Part shown: positions 53,840 to 62,355 of the stretch, one piece after another | Position numbering within the stretch: position 1 is the first letter of the stretch | How the letters are laid out: each line of letters starts with the position of its first letter | NCBI GenBank assembly: GCA_012729335.1 | Contig: JAAYDJ010000021.1 | Location: 186,001 to 250,000 of the forward strand | Direction: 5' to 3' | DNA from: Bacteroidales bacterium | Lineage (GTDB): Bacteria > Bacteroidota > Bacteroidia > Bacteroidales > Prolixibacteraceae | Length of the DNA stretch: 64,000 nucleotides | The notes under the pieces: model-generated | What the model saw: only the letters and a program-made list of their open reading frames with translations | What the model was told of the DNA's origin: nothing | The model's database searches: none | Translations under genes and position numbers: made by a program

Positions 53840-54610
53840 ATGCTTCTGGTTATCGACATTGGCAATACCAACATTGTTTTCGGGATTCATTCGGGTGAGG
53901 CGTGGACGGCCCACTGGCGGATTCAGACCGATACGGAAAAGACCGCCGACGAGTATGAGGTGATATTCAGAACGCTGATATCCAACGGACAGGTTCTTCC
54001 GGGGGAGATCACCTCGGTGGTTCTGAGCAGTGTGGTTCCCACGCTGGTGCAGCCCTTTATCGACATGTTGCAGCGTTTTTTGAATCTGCGGCCGGTAATC
54101 CTGGGCCCTGAAACCTACGACCGGCTGCCCCTGGGCATCCTGAATCCTTATCAGATCGGGTCCGATCTGGTGGCCAACGCTCTGGCGGCCTGGACCAAAT
54201 TCGGGGAATATGTGATGGTCATCGATTTCGGGACAGCGCTGACCTTCACCACCGTAGGAACCGGGGGAAAGATCCTGGGGGTGGCCATTGCCCCGGGAAT
54301 GAATACGGTGGTGAATGCCCTGGCCGGAAAAACCGCCCAGCTTCCCCGCGTGCACCTGGTACCCCCCCCTTCGGTTTTGGGACAGAATACCATGCACGCC
54401 ATCCAGTCGGGAATCGTCCTGGGATATGCAGGTCTGGTCACGTCCATGATCGGTCGCACCGAAGAGGAACTGCAACATAAACTCACCGTGGTGGCCACAG
54501 GAGGCCTCAGCACCGTCATGGCCCCCCTCATCCCCGCCATCGGACACATCGAACCCATGCTCACCCTCGAAGGACTCCAGCTCGCCGCCAGCTATACAGC
54601 GGCGCTCTGA
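53840..54610 (+). CDS. coaX: Type III pantothenate kinase
   Basis: Phosphorylates pantothenate, the first step of coenzyme A synthesis. It has 256 residues of ASKHA fold. LLVIDIGNTNIVFGI (residues 2-16) is the phosphate-1 motif. VVLSSVVPTL and PYQIGSDLVANALAAW follow, then MVIDFGTALTFTTV and GMNTVVNALAGKTAQLP, as in CoaX. TVVATGGLSTVM is the adenosine site. Type III enzymes are insensitive to CoA feedback in other species. It is a single gene with a degenerate -7 element (TAAACTTG at 53780) upstream. Confidence 0.95.
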   Translation: MLLVIDIGNTNIVFGIHSGEAWTAHWRIQTDTEKTADEYEVIFRTLISNGQVLPGEITSVVLSSVVPTLVQPFIDMLQRFLNLRPVILGPETYDRLPLGILNPYQIGSDLVANALAAWTKFGEYVMVIDFGTALTFTTVGTGGKILGVAIAPGMNTVVNALAGKTAQLPRVHLVPPPSVLGQNTMHAIQSGIVLGYAGLVTSMIGRTEEELQHKLTVVATGGLSTVMAPLIPAIGHIEPMLTLEGLQLAASYTAAL

Positions 54611-54682
54611 GACTTCCGCGGCCCGGTCGCCATATTCTGGCGACCCTCTATTCCTCTGTGTTGCCATCCACACGGTCACCGG

Positions 54683-54790
54683 CCTTTCCCCCGGAAAATG
54701 CCGCTGTTTCCTCCCCGGGAAAAGAGTGTAGTTTTCCTCGCCGGGAAGCACTGCGTTTTTCCTCGCCGGGAAGCACAGCAGTTTCCCCGC
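54683..54790. repeat. Degenerate ~25-bp repeats with palindromic core, upstream of dxs
   Basis: About five units spaced 22-26 bp, each with a TTTCC...CCGGGAA core that is nearly self-complementary. Units at 54732-54751 and 54757-54776 are identical over 20 bases; the others are diverged. The array ends 47 bp before the dxs promoter element and occupies much of the 255-bp coaX-dxs gap. Confidence 0.65.
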
Positions 54791-54837
54791 CATGCCGTCG
54801 GCGGCTATCCTGAAGAAGCGAATCAGTACAAATATGC

Positions 54838-54845
54838 TATATTTG
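54838..54845 (+). promoter_or_regulatory. Promoter -7 element of dxs
   Basis: TATATTTG, an exact TAnnTTTG, lies 20 bp before the dxs ATG at 54866. Confidence 0.65.
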
Positions 54846-54865
54846 ACCCTCGAAATCATTGCTGA

Positions 54866-56767
54866 ATGGAACCATTGGACCCACATCTGCTCACTTCCAT
54901 CAATTCCCCGGAAGATCTGAGAAAGCTCTCCCGGAATGAACTTCCGCAGGTTTGTCATGAACTGCGCGACTTCATTATTGATTCGGTGAGCCACAATCCC
55001 GGTCATTTCGGGGCCAGCCTGGGCGTGGTAGAACTGACCGTAGCCCTCCACTATGTCTATAAAACGCCTTACGACCAGCTGGTCTGGGATGTGGGGCATC
55101 AGGCTTACGGCCACAAAATTCTCACTGGGCGGCGTGACCTCTTCCACACCAACAGGAAAATGGGGGGGATCAGCGGTTTTCCCCGCCGCTACGAAAGCGA
55201 ATACGACGCCTTCGGGGTGGGCCATTCCTCCACCTCGATCTCCGCGGCCCTGGGAATGGCCGAAGCCAGCAAACTCAAAAACGAAAACCGCAAGGTGGTG
55301 GCCATCATCGGCGACGGTGCCATGACAGGTGGAATGGCTTTCGAAGGCCTGAACAACGCCGGATTCCTGAAATCCGACATCCTGGTGATCCTCAACGACA
55401 ACAACATGGCCATCGATCCCAACGTCGGAGGGATGAGCCAGTACCTCCTTTCCATCACCCGGTCGCAGACCTATAACCGGCTTAAAGACGAAGTATGGGA
55501 AGGCCTCGGAAAACTGCGCGGACTGGGACCCCTGGCACGGAGGGCCGTCCAGAAAATGGAAGGCGCCCTCAAATCACTTCTTCTTCACCAGAGCAACCTC
55601 TTCGAAGGCCTTAACTTCCGCTACTTCGGCCCCGTCGACGGCCATGACGTCCTTCAGCTCACCAGCGTACTGGCCGACTTGCGCGAAATCAAAGGTCCCA
55701 AATTGCTCCATGTCATCACCAAAAAAGGAAAAGGATTCCCCGAAGCCGAAATCAACCAAACCAAATTCCATGCCCCCGGGAAATTCGACAAGCTCACCGG
55801 AAAAATATATTCCTGCGGCTGCGAACTCGAGAAAGCCCCCAAATTCCAGAACGTCTTCGGGGAAACCATCGTCGAGCTGGCCGAAATGAATGAAAAGATC
55901 GTCGGCATCACCCCGGCGATGCCTTCGGGGTGCTCCCTGAACATCATGATGCAGAAGATGCCTCACCGTGCCTTCGATGTGGGTATCGCCGAACAGCATG
56001 CCGTCACTTTTGCGGCCGGGCTGGCGACGCAGGGGATGATACCTTTCTGCAACATCTATTCGACCTTCATGCAACGTGCCTACGACCAGGTGATCCATGA
56101 CGTGGCCCTCCAGAACCTTCATGTGGTTTTCTGCATCGACCGGGGCGGACTGGTGGGGGAAGACGGGGCTACCCACCACGGGGTATTCGACCTGGCTTAT
56201 ATGCGCACCCTCCCCAACATGGTGGTAGCCGCTCCCATGGACGAACCCGAACTCCGCAACATGATGTACACCGCCCAACTCGAAGGTTATGGGCCCTTTT
56301 CGATCCGTTACCCCCGGGGCTGCGGAACCACCGTCAACTGGAGAAATCCGTTTGAGAAAATAGAACCGGGCACCTCCCGCCAATTGTCGGAAGGCAGCGA
56401 CCTGGCCATCCTCACCATCGGCAAACCAGGCGTCTTCGCCCAGCGCGCCGTGAAAAAACTCCTCAGGGAGGGCCTCACCGTCGCCCATTTCGACATGCGG
56501 TTCGTAAAACCCCTCGATGAAGTGAGGCTCCACCACATCTTCAGGGAGTTTCCCAAAATCATAACCATCGAAGAGGGCACCGTCACCGGCGGTTTCGGCA
56601 GCGCCGTCGCTGAATTCAAAAGTGCCTACAATTACTCCTCCCAGCTGAAAATCATGGGCATCCCCGACCGGTTCATCGAACACGGCACCATCGAACAACT
56701 TTACAAGGAATGCGGCCTCGACGCCGAATCCATCTTCAGGGAAGCCCTTATTATGGCCGGCAGATAA
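54866..56767 (+). CDS. dxs: 1-deoxy-D-xylulose-5-phosphate synthase
   Basis: Thiamine-diphosphate enzyme that joins pyruvate and glyceraldehyde 3-phosphate, the entry step of the MEP isoprenoid pathway. It has 633 residues, the normal length. VWDVGHQAYGHKILTGR, GVGHSSTSISAALGMAEA and the TPP-binding GDGAMTGGMAFEGLNNA are all present. FDVGIAEQHAVTFAAGLA and FCIDRGGLVGEDGATHHGVFDLAY define the pyrimidine domain. It is followed 50 bp later by a histidine kinase gene on the same strand. Confidence 0.97.
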   Translation: MEPLDPHLLTSINSPEDLRKLSRNELPQVCHELRDFIIDSVSHNPGHFGASLGVVELTVALHYVYKTPYDQLVWDVGHQAYGHKILTGRRDLFHTNRKMGGISGFPRRYESEYDAFGVGHSSTSISAALGMAEASKLKNENRKVVAIIGDGAMTGGMAFEGLNNAGFLKSDILVILNDNNMAIDPNVGGMSQYLLSITRSQTYNRLKDEVWEGLGKLRGLGPLARRAVQKMEGALKSLLLHQSNLFEGLNFRYFGPVDGHDVLQLTSVLADLREIKGPKLLHVITKKGKGFPEAEINQTKFHAPGKFDKLTGKIYSCGCELEKAPKFQNVFGETIVELAEMNEKIVGITPAMPSGCSLNIMMQKMPHRAFDVGIAEQHAVTFAAGLATQGMIPFCNIYSTFMQRAYDQVIHDVALQNLHVVFCIDRGGLVGEDGATHHGVFDLAYMRTLPNMVVAAPMDEPELRNMMYTAQLEGYGPFSIRYPRGCGTTVNWRNPFEKIEPGTSRQLSEGSDLAILTIGKPGVFAQRAVKKLLREGLTVAHFDMRFVKPLDEVRLHHIFREFPKIITIEEGTVTGGFGSAVAEFKSAYNYSSQLKIMGIPDRFIEHGTIEQLYKECGLDAESIFREALIMAGR

Positions 56768-56817
56768 TTTTTTCCTGCCTCCTGCGTTGATAGGTTTATA
56801 ACTTAGAACCACCTGAT

Positions 56818-57993
56818 TTGGACATTTACCTGAAAAAACGACGCTGGAAGATCCTCCTGTTCCTGGGAGCCGTCATGATCGGCATGGCCTCCCTGCTCTA
56901 TACCAACTGGCTCACCGATAAACTGTCGCAGGAAGAGCGGAAAAAGGTGGAACTCTGGGCCGAAGCCATCAAACGGCTGGCCAGCGGAGACCTCGATTCG
57001 GAAACCGACATCTCCCTGATCGAAATGATCAGCAACCAGAACACCTCCATCCCCCTGATCGTCACCAGCCATGAAGACTCCATCCTGATCCATGCCAATA
57101 TCGCCTTCCCCCCCCAGCGGAAAAACGAAATCCTCAGGAAGGAACTCCGGAAAATGAAACTTCAGAATGCGCCCATCGAGATCTTCATCGATCAAGAGAC
57201 CAGGCAGTTCCTCTATTACAGGGAATCCTACCTGCTGCGGAATCTGCGTATGTTCCCGGTGGTACAACTGCTGGTCATCTTTTTGTTTATCGGGGTGGCC
57301 TACCTGGCTTTCAGCGCCTCACGGAGCGCCGAACAGAACCAGGTGTGGGTGGGCATGTCCAAGGAAACCGCCCACCAGCTCGGAACGCCCATCAGCTCCC
57401 TGATGGCCTGGATCGAAATCCTCAGGCTCCAGGAGGTGGAAAGCGCCACCGTCGATGAACTGGAAAAGGATGTCAGACGCCTCGAAAAAATCACCGACCG
57501 CTTCTCCAAGATCGGCTCACGCCCCGAACTCCTGCACACCGACCTCCGGAAAGTGCTGGCCGGCACCGTGGAATACCTCCGCCGCCGCACCTCCGAAAAG
57601 GTGAAATTCGACCTCCAGGCCGACCCTGCAGGCCACTGGGAGATCCCCCTCAACGAAGCCCTCTTCTCCTGGGTCATCGAAAACCTCTGCAAAAACGCCA
57701 TCGACGCCATGAACGGCGAAGGCGTCATCACCCTCACCCTCCGGGAAAAAGAAAACACCCTCCAGCTCGACATCTCCGATACCGGCAAAGGATTGCATAA
57801 ATCCCAGTTCAAGACCATCTTCCGCCCCGGATACTCCACCAAAAAACGGGGCTGGGGCCTGGGACTCTCCCTGGCCAAAAGAATCGTCGAAAACTACCAC
57901 AAAGGCAAAATCTTTATCCGCGATTCAGAACTCAACAAGGGAACCACCTTTCGGATTCTCCTCCGCCGGGGGATGGTAAACACCGGAAAATAA
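56818..57993 (+). CDS. Two-helix sensor histidine kinase
   Basis: A 391-residue inner-membrane histidine kinase. Helices at about 11-29 and 146-166 flank a periplasmic sensor of about 115 residues with no recognised domain. The HisKA dimerisation box is GMSKETAHQLGTPISSLMAWIEIL, with His186. The ATPase domain has IENLCKNAIDAM (N box), DTGKGL (G1) and GWGLGLSLAKRI (G2). The only possible start is TTG 56818, since a stop codon lies in frame at 56791. No response regulator gene is beside it, so the partner is elsewhere. It may be co-transcribed with dxs (50-bp gap). Confidence 0.92.
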   Translation: MDIYLKKRRWKILLFLGAVMIGMASLLYTNWLTDKLSQEERKKVELWAEAIKRLASGDLDSETDISLIEMISNQNTSIPLIVTSHEDSILIHANIAFPPQRKNEILRKELRKMKLQNAPIEIFIDQETRQFLYYRESYLLRNLRMFPVVQLLVIFLFIGVAYLAFSASRSAEQNQVWVGMSKETAHQLGTPISSLMAWIEILRLQEVESATVDELEKDVRRLEKITDRFSKIGSRPELLHTDLRKVLAGTVEYLRRRTSEKVKFDLQADPAGHWEIPLNEALFSWVIENLCKNAIDAMNGEGVITLTLREKENTLQLDISDTGKGLHKSQFKTIFRPGYSTKKRGWGLGLSLAKRIVENYHKGKIFIRDSELNKGTTFRILLRRGMVNTGK

Positions 57994-58033
57994 ATATTTT
58001 CAGTTAAAATTCTCTTGGTATTGCAAAAAAGTA

Positions 58034-58041
58034 TAATTTTG
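58034..58041 (+). promoter_or_regulatory. Promoter -7 element of the yceD-rpmF operon
   Basis: TAATTTTG matches TAnnTTTG and is only 17 bp before the GTG start at 58059. The 5' leader would be near 12 nt. Confidence 0.6.
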
Positions 58042-58058
58042 CAACACTTTTTTTGGCC

Positions 58059-58586
58059 GTGGAAAAGCTGTCGTCATATCTCATTGCCTTCAAAGGTTTA
58101 AAGGAAGGCAATCACGTTTTTGACTATCACATAGGCAATTCGTTCTTTGAACTTTTTGAGAACAGCCTAATTGAGGCCGCGGAAGCCGAGGCAAAAGTGG
58201 TCCTGGAAAAAAGGAACACTTTCATGTCGCTGGAACTCTCCCTCAGGGGAACGGTCAGGCTGACCTGTGACCGTTGCCTGGAAGAGTATGACCAACCGGT
58301 AGAAAATTCGGCCCGTTTAATTATCAAATTCGGGGAAACGGAACAGGAAGACGGGGATGAGGTCATTTGGCTGCACCCCGACGATTACCAGTTCAACGTG
58401 GCCCAAATCATCTATGAGTATCTGGTGTTCAGCATTCCCCTGAAGCATGTCCACCCCTCCCCTCCGGGAGGCCCCGGTGGCTGCAACCCGGAAATGCTGA
58501 AAAAACTGAAGGAATATACCCCGCTTCATGGTGAAAAAGGGGACGACCGATGGGAAAAATTGAAAAACTTATTGAATAACAATTAA
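58059..58586 (+). CDS. DUF177/YceD family protein
   Basis: A 175-residue YceD/DUF177 protein, the usual partner of rpmF; the plant homologue takes part in 23S rRNA accumulation. YLIAFKGLKEGNHVFDYHIGNSFFE is the family N-terminus, and LTCDRCLEEYDQPV is the conserved Cys pair. The GTG at 58059 is preferred; a TTG at 58053 is only 11 bp past the -7 element. rpmF follows 13 bp downstream. Confidence 0.9.
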   Translation: MEKLSSYLIAFKGLKEGNHVFDYHIGNSFFELFENSLIEAAEAEAKVVLEKRNTFMSLELSLRGTVRLTCDRCLEEYDQPVENSARLIIKFGETEQEDGDEVIWLHPDDYQFNVAQIIYEYLVFSIPLKHVHPSPPGGPGGCNPEMLKKLKEYTPLHGEKGDDRWEKLKNLLNNN

Positions 58587-58599
58587 AAATTAAATAGCT

Positions 58600-58785
58600 A
58601 TGGCACATCCTAAGCATAAACATTCGAAGACCAGAAGGGACAAACGCAGAACCCACGACAAGGCCGTGGTGCCCACCCTGGCAACCTGCTCCAACTGCGG
58701 AGCTACCGTACAGTATCATACCGTCTGCAGCGAATGCGGACACTACCGGGGAAAACAGGTCATCGAAAAAGAAATTGCCGTTTAA
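58600..58785 (+). CDS. rpmF: 50S ribosomal protein L32
   Basis: A 61-residue L32. HPKHKHSKTRRDKRRTHDK is the standard basic N-terminus. Four Cys (CSNCG...CSECGHYRG) form a zinc ribbon, so this is the zinc-binding form. The yceD-rpmF pairing is conserved across bacteria. An intrinsic terminator follows 9 bp after the stop. Confidence 0.97.
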   Translation: MAHPKHKHSKTRRDKRRTHDKAVVPTLATCSNCGATVQYHTVCSECGHYRGKQVIEKEIAV

Positions 58786-58794
58786 GTGCAAACC

Positions 58795-58828
58795 GGAAGA
58801 TCAGAAGAAATTCTGGTCTTTTTTTTTA
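58795..58828 (+). terminator. Terminator after rpmF
   Basis: Arms 58797-58806 and 58811-58820 (one G-U pair), loop 58807-58810, followed by a T-tract of ten. Confidence 0.85.
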
Positions 58829-58877
58829 ACTTAGCAGTTCTTTCCTTTGGTTCTCAGCACAGACACAATTTAAACAT

Positions 58878-59270
58878 ATGAAGATGAATCAGAAGAGTTA
58901 TTCGGAAACACCCTCCCAGAATATCAACCTGATCAGTCCGGGCACCAGGATTACGGGAGATATCACCGCTGAAGGGGATGTCAGAATTGACGGTCATCTT
59001 CGCGGGAACATCAAGACCAAGGGGAGGCTGGTCATCGGCGCCTCTGGCAGCATCGAAGGGGAGATTCTATGTTCCAACGTGGAGATTTCGGGCCATTTCA
59101 AGGGTAAGATTTCGGCCGCAGAGCTGCTCACACTCAAGGCGACCGCCGTGGTCACGGGCGACATCGTCACCACCAAACTGTCGGTGGAACCCGGGTCCCT
59201 TTTCACAGGCACCTGCCAGATGGGGCCCACCCCTGAAAAAACGGTGCAGGAGCCGCCTAAAAAAGCGTAA
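58878..59270 (+). CDS. Bactofilin (polymer-forming cytoskeletal protein)
   Basis: A 130-residue bactofilin. The beta-helix core is visible as short repeats: GTRITGDITAEGDVRIDGHLRGNIKTKGRLVIGASGSIEGEI and onward. Disordered N- and C-terminal tails flank it. Bactofilins polymerise without nucleotide and anchor envelope or cell-shape functions. In many Bacteroidota it stands before the F0 genes of ATP synthase, as here. The next gene starts right after its stop codon. Confidence 0.93.
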   Translation: MKMNQKSYSETPSQNINLISPGTRITGDITAEGDVRIDGHLRGNIKTKGRLVIGASGSIEGEILCSNVEISGHFKGKISAAELLTLKATAVVTGDIVTTKLSVEPGSLFTGTCQMGPTPEKTVQEPPKKA

Positions 59271-59669
59271 ATGCAGGCGCCCCTCCGGAGATATCTCCCG
59301 CGTGTGGCCATTCTTACCGGCGTGGTGCTTCTGGCCCTCCCGGCCCTTTTTCTCCTTCTCCCGGGGAAGTGGACTACCCCCTGGATGTACCTCCTTCCCC
59401 CGCTTGCCGCCCTCTTTTCCCTGCTCTCCTTTTCCATCCACGCCAATAGCACAGGCCAAAACACCGGAAGGTTTACCCGTACCAGCATGGTCCTCACCAT
59501 GGCCAGGCTCTTCTTCTACGTGTCCATAGCCCTGCTCCTGCTCCTGCTCCTTCCTGAACAGGGCATCGCCATGGTGCTCTCCTGGATGGTCCTTTACCTT
59601 CTTTTTGTGACCCTGGAAGCGTCGGAAATGGCCCGCCTGGTCAGACAGAAAACACCCCCCAACCGATAA
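59271..59669 (+). CDS. Four-helix membrane protein, AtpI-like
   Basis: A 132-residue hydrophobic protein with four predicted helices (about 12-31, 38-55, 75-97, 100-117). No motif identifies it with certainty. Its size, topology and place directly before atpB suggest an AtpI-type helper for c-ring assembly or ion supply. The two-helix AtpZ often found at this position in other Bacteroidota was not seen. It starts with no gap after the bactofilin stop, so it is co-transcribed. Confidence 0.7.
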   Translation: MQAPLRRYLPRVAILTGVVLLALPALFLLLPGKWTTPWMYLLPPLAALFSLLSFSIHANSTGQNTGRFTRTSMVLTMARLFFYVSIALLLLLLLPEQGIAMVLSWMVLYLLFVTLEASEMARLVRQKTPPNR

Positions 59670-59752
59670 AGGCCTCTTTTTATTACGAAAATACTCCCCC
59701 TTCTTCTTGATATTGAGGGGACCCTGCCGCTATTTCCGTTAACAAAATTAAT

Positions 59753-59760
59753 TACATTTG
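59753..59760 (+). promoter_or_regulatory. Promoter -7 element before atpB
   Basis: TACATTTG, an exact TAnnTTTG, lies 29 bp before the atpB ATG, so the F0/F1 genes may also be transcribed apart from bactofilin. Confidence 0.55.
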
Positions 59761-59789
59761 TCCCTGACTGCCATATTCAGGTCAGGATC

Positions 59790-60950
59790 ATGCGTATACT
59801 GTACCGTTTATATCTGCTTCTTTTTTTCCTGGCAGCAGGCCTGGTTCCTGCTTCCGGAAGCTTTCCGGGCACAGGGGAGGTACGAGGGATTCCCGTTGGG
59901 GATGAAATGCCGGCAGGGCAAGCGGCCTCAGGCCGTGAGAATCCCGGAGATCCCGGAGACGATGCGCACGCGGAGGCCCCGTTTGATGCGGGGAAATTCG
60001 TCATCGACCACGTGGCCGACGCCTACGAATGGCATATTGCCACCATCGGCCATACCCATATCGCGGTACCCCTGCCCATCCTCCTTTACAGCCGCCAAAC
60101 AGGATTCCACGCCTTCCTCTCCTCCAGGTTCAGCCACGGACACGCCTCCTGGAAGGGTTTTGCCATCGCCACCCAAGGAAAATACGAGGGCCAGATCGTG
60201 GAAATCAATGCACAGGGAGAGATCAGCGGCAAACCCTTCGACTTTTCCATCACCAAAACAGTGGCCGGAGCCCTCTTCTCAGCCATTCTCCTGGTGGTGC
60301 TCCTGATGACCATGGCCCGCGCCACCCTTAAAAACAAGGGTCAAGCCCCCTCCGGCCTCCAGAACCTCCTTGAACCGGTCATCTTCTTTGTCCGCGATGA
60401 AATCGCCCGCCCCGCCATCGGGGAACACTACGAGAGATTCCTCCCCCTGCTGCTCACCATGTTCTTTTTTATACTGGCTGATAACCTGACCGGATTGATC
60501 CCCATTTTTCCCTTCGGAGCCAACATCACCGGAAATATCAGCGTTACCCTGGTTCTGGCCATGGTCACCTTCCTGGTCACTACCTTCAGCGGAAACAAAC
60601 ACTACTGGAAAGAGATCTTCAACCCCGATGTGCCCTGGTGGATGAAATTCCCCGTCCCCCTGATGCCCTTCGTGGAATTCTTCGGCATGCTCACCAAACC
60701 TTTCGTGCTGATGGTCCGGTTATTCGCCAATATGATGGCCGGGCACCTCATCGTCACCGTTTTTGTCAGCCTGATTTTTATCTTCAGTCACCTTTTCGGG
60801 CCCGCAGGGGGCTTTCTGATCAGCCCGGTATCGGTTCTCTTCAGCGTCTTTATCCTGTTGCTCGACGTGCTGGTCTCTTTTATTCAGGCCTTTGTTTTCA
60901 CCCTGCTGTCGGCCCTCTACTTTGGGATGGCCACGGCAAAACACCATTAA
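59790..60950 (+). CDS. atpB: ATP synthase F0 subunit a
   Basis: The proton-channel subunit. It has 386 residues, much longer than the E. coli type (271), owing to an N-terminal extension of about 150 residues. That extension starts with a signal-like helix (residues 4-22) and includes FVIDHVADAYEWHIATIGHTHIAVPLP, a pattern seen in Bacteroidota subunit a. The channel part has LTKPFVLMVRLFANMMAGHL, with the essential Arg at residue 310. Five or six helices fill residues 158-386. It precedes atpE by 30 bp. Confidence 0.94.
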   Translation: MRILYRLYLLLFFLAAGLVPASGSFPGTGEVRGIPVGDEMPAGQAASGRENPGDPGDDAHAEAPFDAGKFVIDHVADAYEWHIATIGHTHIAVPLPILLYSRQTGFHAFLSSRFSHGHASWKGFAIATQGKYEGQIVEINAQGEISGKPFDFSITKTVAGALFSAILLVVLLMTMARATLKNKGQAPSGLQNLLEPVIFFVRDEIARPAIGEHYERFLPLLLTMFFFILADNLTGLIPIFPFGANITGNISVTLVLAMVTFLVTTFSGNKHYWKEIFNPDVPWWMKFPVPLMPFVEFFGMLTKPFVLMVRLFANMMAGHLIVTVFVSLIFIFSHLFGPAGGFLISPVSVLFSVFILLLDVLVSFIQAFVFTLLSALYFGMATAKHH

Positions 60951-61232
<282 letters not shown>

Positions 61233-61295
61233 TTCCTGCCGCCGCAGAACCCCCGGAACTCCCGGGGGTGCGTATTCACCTTAAAACAACAAACG

Positions 61296-61790
61296 ATGGA
61301 ACTGGTCACACCTGCCGCAGGAACCATTCTCTGGATGGTCGTCATCTTCGGGATTGTCATTTACATTCTGAGGCGTTTTGCCTGGAAACCTATCCTGACG
61401 GCCCTCAGGGAACGCGAGGAATCGATCAGGGATGCCCTGACGGCTGCCGAACAGGCCCGCCGCCAGATCAGCTCCCTCAAAGAAGAACAGGACCTGATCA
61501 GGGCCGAGGCCATCCGCGACAAAGAGCAGATCCTCAAAGACGCCCGCGACATCAGGGAGAAAATCCTGGCCGAAGCCCGCGAGAAAGCCTCCACCGAAAG
61601 CCAACGCATGATGGCCCGCCTGCGCGAGGAAATGGAAACCGAAAAACTGAAGGCCCTGGGTGACATCCGCCGCCAAATCGCTGATTATTCCGTGATGATC
61701 GCCGAGAAAATCCTGCAGGAAAAACTCGACAGCACCTCCCGTCAGGAAGAGATTATCCATAACCAGCTCGGAGATTTCAAACTCAACTGA
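61296..61790 (+). CDS. atpF: ATP synthase F0 subunit b
   Basis: The peripheral-stalk subunit, 164 residues. One N-terminal helix (LVTPAAGTILWMVVIFGIVIYIL) anchors it, and RRFAWKPILTALRERE leads into a long, Arg/Glu-rich coiled coil to the end. The length is usual. It starts 63 bp after atpE and ends 2 bp before atpH. Confidence 0.94.
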   Translation: MELVTPAAGTILWMVVIFGIVIYILRRFAWKPILTALREREESIRDALTAAEQARRQISSLKEEQDLIRAEAIRDKEQILKDARDIREKILAEAREKASTESQRMMARLREEMETEKLKALGDIRRQIADYSVMIAEKILQEKLDSTSRQEEIIHNQLGDFKLN

Positions 61791-61792
61791 TC

Positions 61793-62332
61793 ATGAACCA
61801 GGGCAAAATTCACGTCAGGTATGCCAGGGCGCTCTTTGAAGCCGGTAAGGAGAAGGGAATCCTCCCTGAACTCCACCATGACATGGCCGGCTTGCTTGGC
61901 CTTTGCCGTGATTCAGAGGAATTCGCCGGCCTTCTGGGCAACCCCGTGATTAAAAATTCCCGGAAAAAAGAGATCCTCCGCGAAAGCCTGCAGCCCTTCC
62001 TCCATGCGTTTACCCTGCGGTTTGTCCTGTTGGTCACCGACAACAACCGGGAAAACGCCCTTCCGGGCATCTGCCGTGATTTCCTGGACATGGTGCGTGC
62101 CGACAGGGGTATTCTGCCGGTGGCCCTGACTACGGCCCAACCCCTCAGTTCCGGCAGCCTCGACCGCATCAGGGAGGTGCTGCAACACGAAACAGGAAAG
62201 GAAATCGAACTCACCCAAAGGATCAAACCGGAAATCCTGGGAGGCATGGTCCTGAGAATTGAGGACCTCCAGTATGACGGAAGTATCACCACCCAGCTTA
62301 AAAAGATCAGGAATGCCCTTGAGGCGCGATAA
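61793..62332 (+). CDS. atpH: ATP synthase F1 subunit delta
   Basis: The 179-residue stalk-to-head connector. [23 protein letters not shown] is the N-terminal OSCP-like helix region. [31 protein letters not shown] is the C-terminal signature. It follows atpF by 2 bp and precedes atpA by 23 bp. Confidence 0.94.
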   Translation: MNQGKIHVRYARALFEAGKEKGILPELHHDMAGLLGLCRDSEEFAGLLGNPVIKNSRKKEILRESLQPFLHAFTLRFVLLVTDNNRENALPGICRDFLDMVRADRGILPVALTTAQPLSSGSLDRIREVLQHETGKEIELTQRIKPEILGGMVLRIEDLQYDGSITTQLKKIRNALEAR

Positions 62333-62355
62333 AGAAAAAATTAACAACGACAGAC

